Assembly: GCA_024643915.1 (NCBI GenBank) | Contig: JAHEMB010000273.1 | Span: 1 to 5,834, forward strand | Length of the DNA: 5,834 nt | Source of the DNA: Rhodothermaceae bacterium | Lineage (GTDB): Bacteria; Bacteroidota; Rhodothermia; Rhodothermales; JAHEMB01 | Direction of reading: 5' to 3' | Shown: one piece after another, positions 5,522 through 5,834 of the stretch | How the letters are laid out: each line of letters starts with the position of its first letter | Position numbering within the stretch: position 1 is the stretch's first letter | Notes under the pieces: model-generated | Database searches by the model: none | What the model saw: only the letters and a program-made list of their open reading frames with translations | Told to the model about the DNA's origin: nothing | Made by a program: the position numbers and the translations under genes

Positions 5522-5586
5522 GGACGATGGACGAGGGACGAGGGGGGGGCTGCTTCTTTTCGTCCACCGTCTCTTCTCCATCGTCC
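5522..5586. repeat. Facing heptad-repeat arrays (GGACGAN) downstream of the right-edge gene
   Basis: On the plus strand, 5522-5542 is three tandem units GGACGAT, GGACGAG, GGACGAG, running into a block of eight G (5542-5549). On the minus strand, 5586 back to 5559 is four units of the same family, beginning GGACGAT and GGAGAAG and ending GGACGAA. The outer 10 bp (GGACGATGGA) match perfectly in inverted orientation, and the array folds as an imperfect hairpin of about 65 nt. It starts 7 bp after the stop codon of the minus-strand gene at the right edge. No U-run follows in either direction, but it could still protect or end transcripts. Confidence 0.8.
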
Positions 5587-5593
5587 AAAGCCT

Positions 5594-5834
5594 TTACGCA
5601 CCATAGGGCACAACTTGACTTAATTCTTCTATCATCTCGTCGGCCGTGCCGAAGCTCACGCCCGCTTCCGGTGGGGTCACCCCAAAGACGCCTCGTGACG
5701 GGGCCTCTCCTGGCAAGAAGAAATCGTGGCACTTCTGCGGGCCCAGCAGCGGCGCGACGGCTTCTTCCTCAATCCCCTGGGCATCCCCAACAAGGAGGAT
5801 GATTGACTCATCGCCACCACGCCGGCCCTGAACG
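5594..5834 (-). CDS. C-terminal 79 residues of an unidentified protein, N-terminus beyond the right edge
   Basis: The minus-strand frame is open from the window edge to a TAA at 5594-5596, giving 79 complete codons after one partial base. Most of it has the G/C-rich third positions of the real genes here, for example the run encoding APLLGPQKCHDFF (27-39), and no other frame in this stretch does. The visible part begins VQGRRGGDESIILLVGDAQG and continues through a Gly/Pro-rich part, GVFGVTPPEAGVSFG (48-62), to an acidic end, TADEMIEELSQVVPYGA (63-79). The last 14 codons are AT-richer. I do not recognise the family. It converges with the reductase and is followed by the GGACGAN heptad array. 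It could be a domain of a larger protein or a small gene. Confidence 0.65.
   Translation of the reverse strand, partial: VQGRRGGDESIILLVGDAQGIEEEAVAPLLGPQKCHDFFLPGEAPSRGVFGVTPPEAGVSFGTADEMIEELSQVVPYGA

Larger units (their letters stand above)
5222..5593. other. 372-bp spacer between two convergent genes, no clear gene
   Basis: No reading frame here has the strong third-position G/C of its neighbours. A minus-strand frame of 53 codons (5358-5519) and a plus-strand one of about 23 codons from 5253 are open, but neither has recognisable content. The spacer holds TATCTTGC at 5271-5278, a 7-bp inverted repeat at 5464-5500, the palindrome TGCATGCA at 5511-5518, and a facing heptad array at 5522-5586. 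I found no canonical terminator with a U-run for either converging gene. Confidence 0.65.

Noticed and set aside
5471..5638. GATGATA then CAAGTTG 11-12 bp later, once on plus (5471-5495) and once on minus in the tail of the right-edge gene
   Set aside because: The sequence between the two words does not match and the spacing differs by one base, so chance is a sufficient explanation.
5518..5831. Open plus-strand frames near the right edge
   Set aside because: They overlap the heptad array and the better supported minus-strand coding tail, and their translations are rich in Ser, Arg and Pro as shadows usually are.
1..5834. CRISPR array, insertion sequence, integrase or attachment sites, toxin-antitoxin or defence genes
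   Set aside because: Nothing in the spacers or genes supports these. The heptads are too short and degenerate, and lack unique spacers, for CRISPR, and no transposase or recombinase motif is present.

Overview
The window is about 5.8 kb of GC-rich bacterial chromosome made of housekeeping genes. It holds four recognisable protein genes and the tail of a fifth that I cannot name. Strong G/C at third codon positions, no clear Shine-Dalgarno sequences in front of the starts, A-rich bases just before two start codons, and TATCTT-type motifs in the spacers fit a GC-rich member of the Bacteroidota/Rhodothermota (Salinibacter/Rhodothermus type). That placement is an inference from style and has not been tested by phylogeny.

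Layout. Positions 1-1771 (minus) hold aspS, aspartyl-tRNA synthetase. It runs off the left edge with about 590 residues visible and only the extreme C-terminus missing. Positions 1772-2186 are a divergent spacer with repeats and a possible structured element. Positions 2187-3779 (plus) encode a proton-coupled oligopeptide transporter of the POT/PTR2 family, followed at 3804-3841 by a strong intrinsic terminator. Positions 3939-4394 (plus) are dut, dUTP pyrophosphatase, with all five family motifs. Positions 4478-5221 (plus) encode a FabG-like short-chain dehydrogenase/reductase with an intact catalytic tetrad. Positions 5222-5593 show no convincing gene. Positions 5594-5834 (minus) are the last 79 codons of a protein entering from the right edge.

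The genes are ordinary (tRNA charging, peptide uptake, nucleotide-pool sanitation, a reductase probably of lipid metabolism) and do not form an obvious pathway. dut and the reductase could be co-transcribed across an 83-bp gap.

The unusual signal is between the genes. Several spacers contain degenerate 7-bp tandem repeats. In two spacers, and less cleanly in a third, two arrays of the same heptad face each other in inverted orientation, so the transcript could fold into a long imperfect hairpin. The heptad differs from spacer to spacer but matches between the two arms of one spacer. The arrays sit within a few bases of stop or start codons. This resembles in style the short tandem heptanucleotide repeats (STRR) of cyanobacteria. 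I see no defence system, CRISPR array, insertion sequence, rRNA or tRNA.
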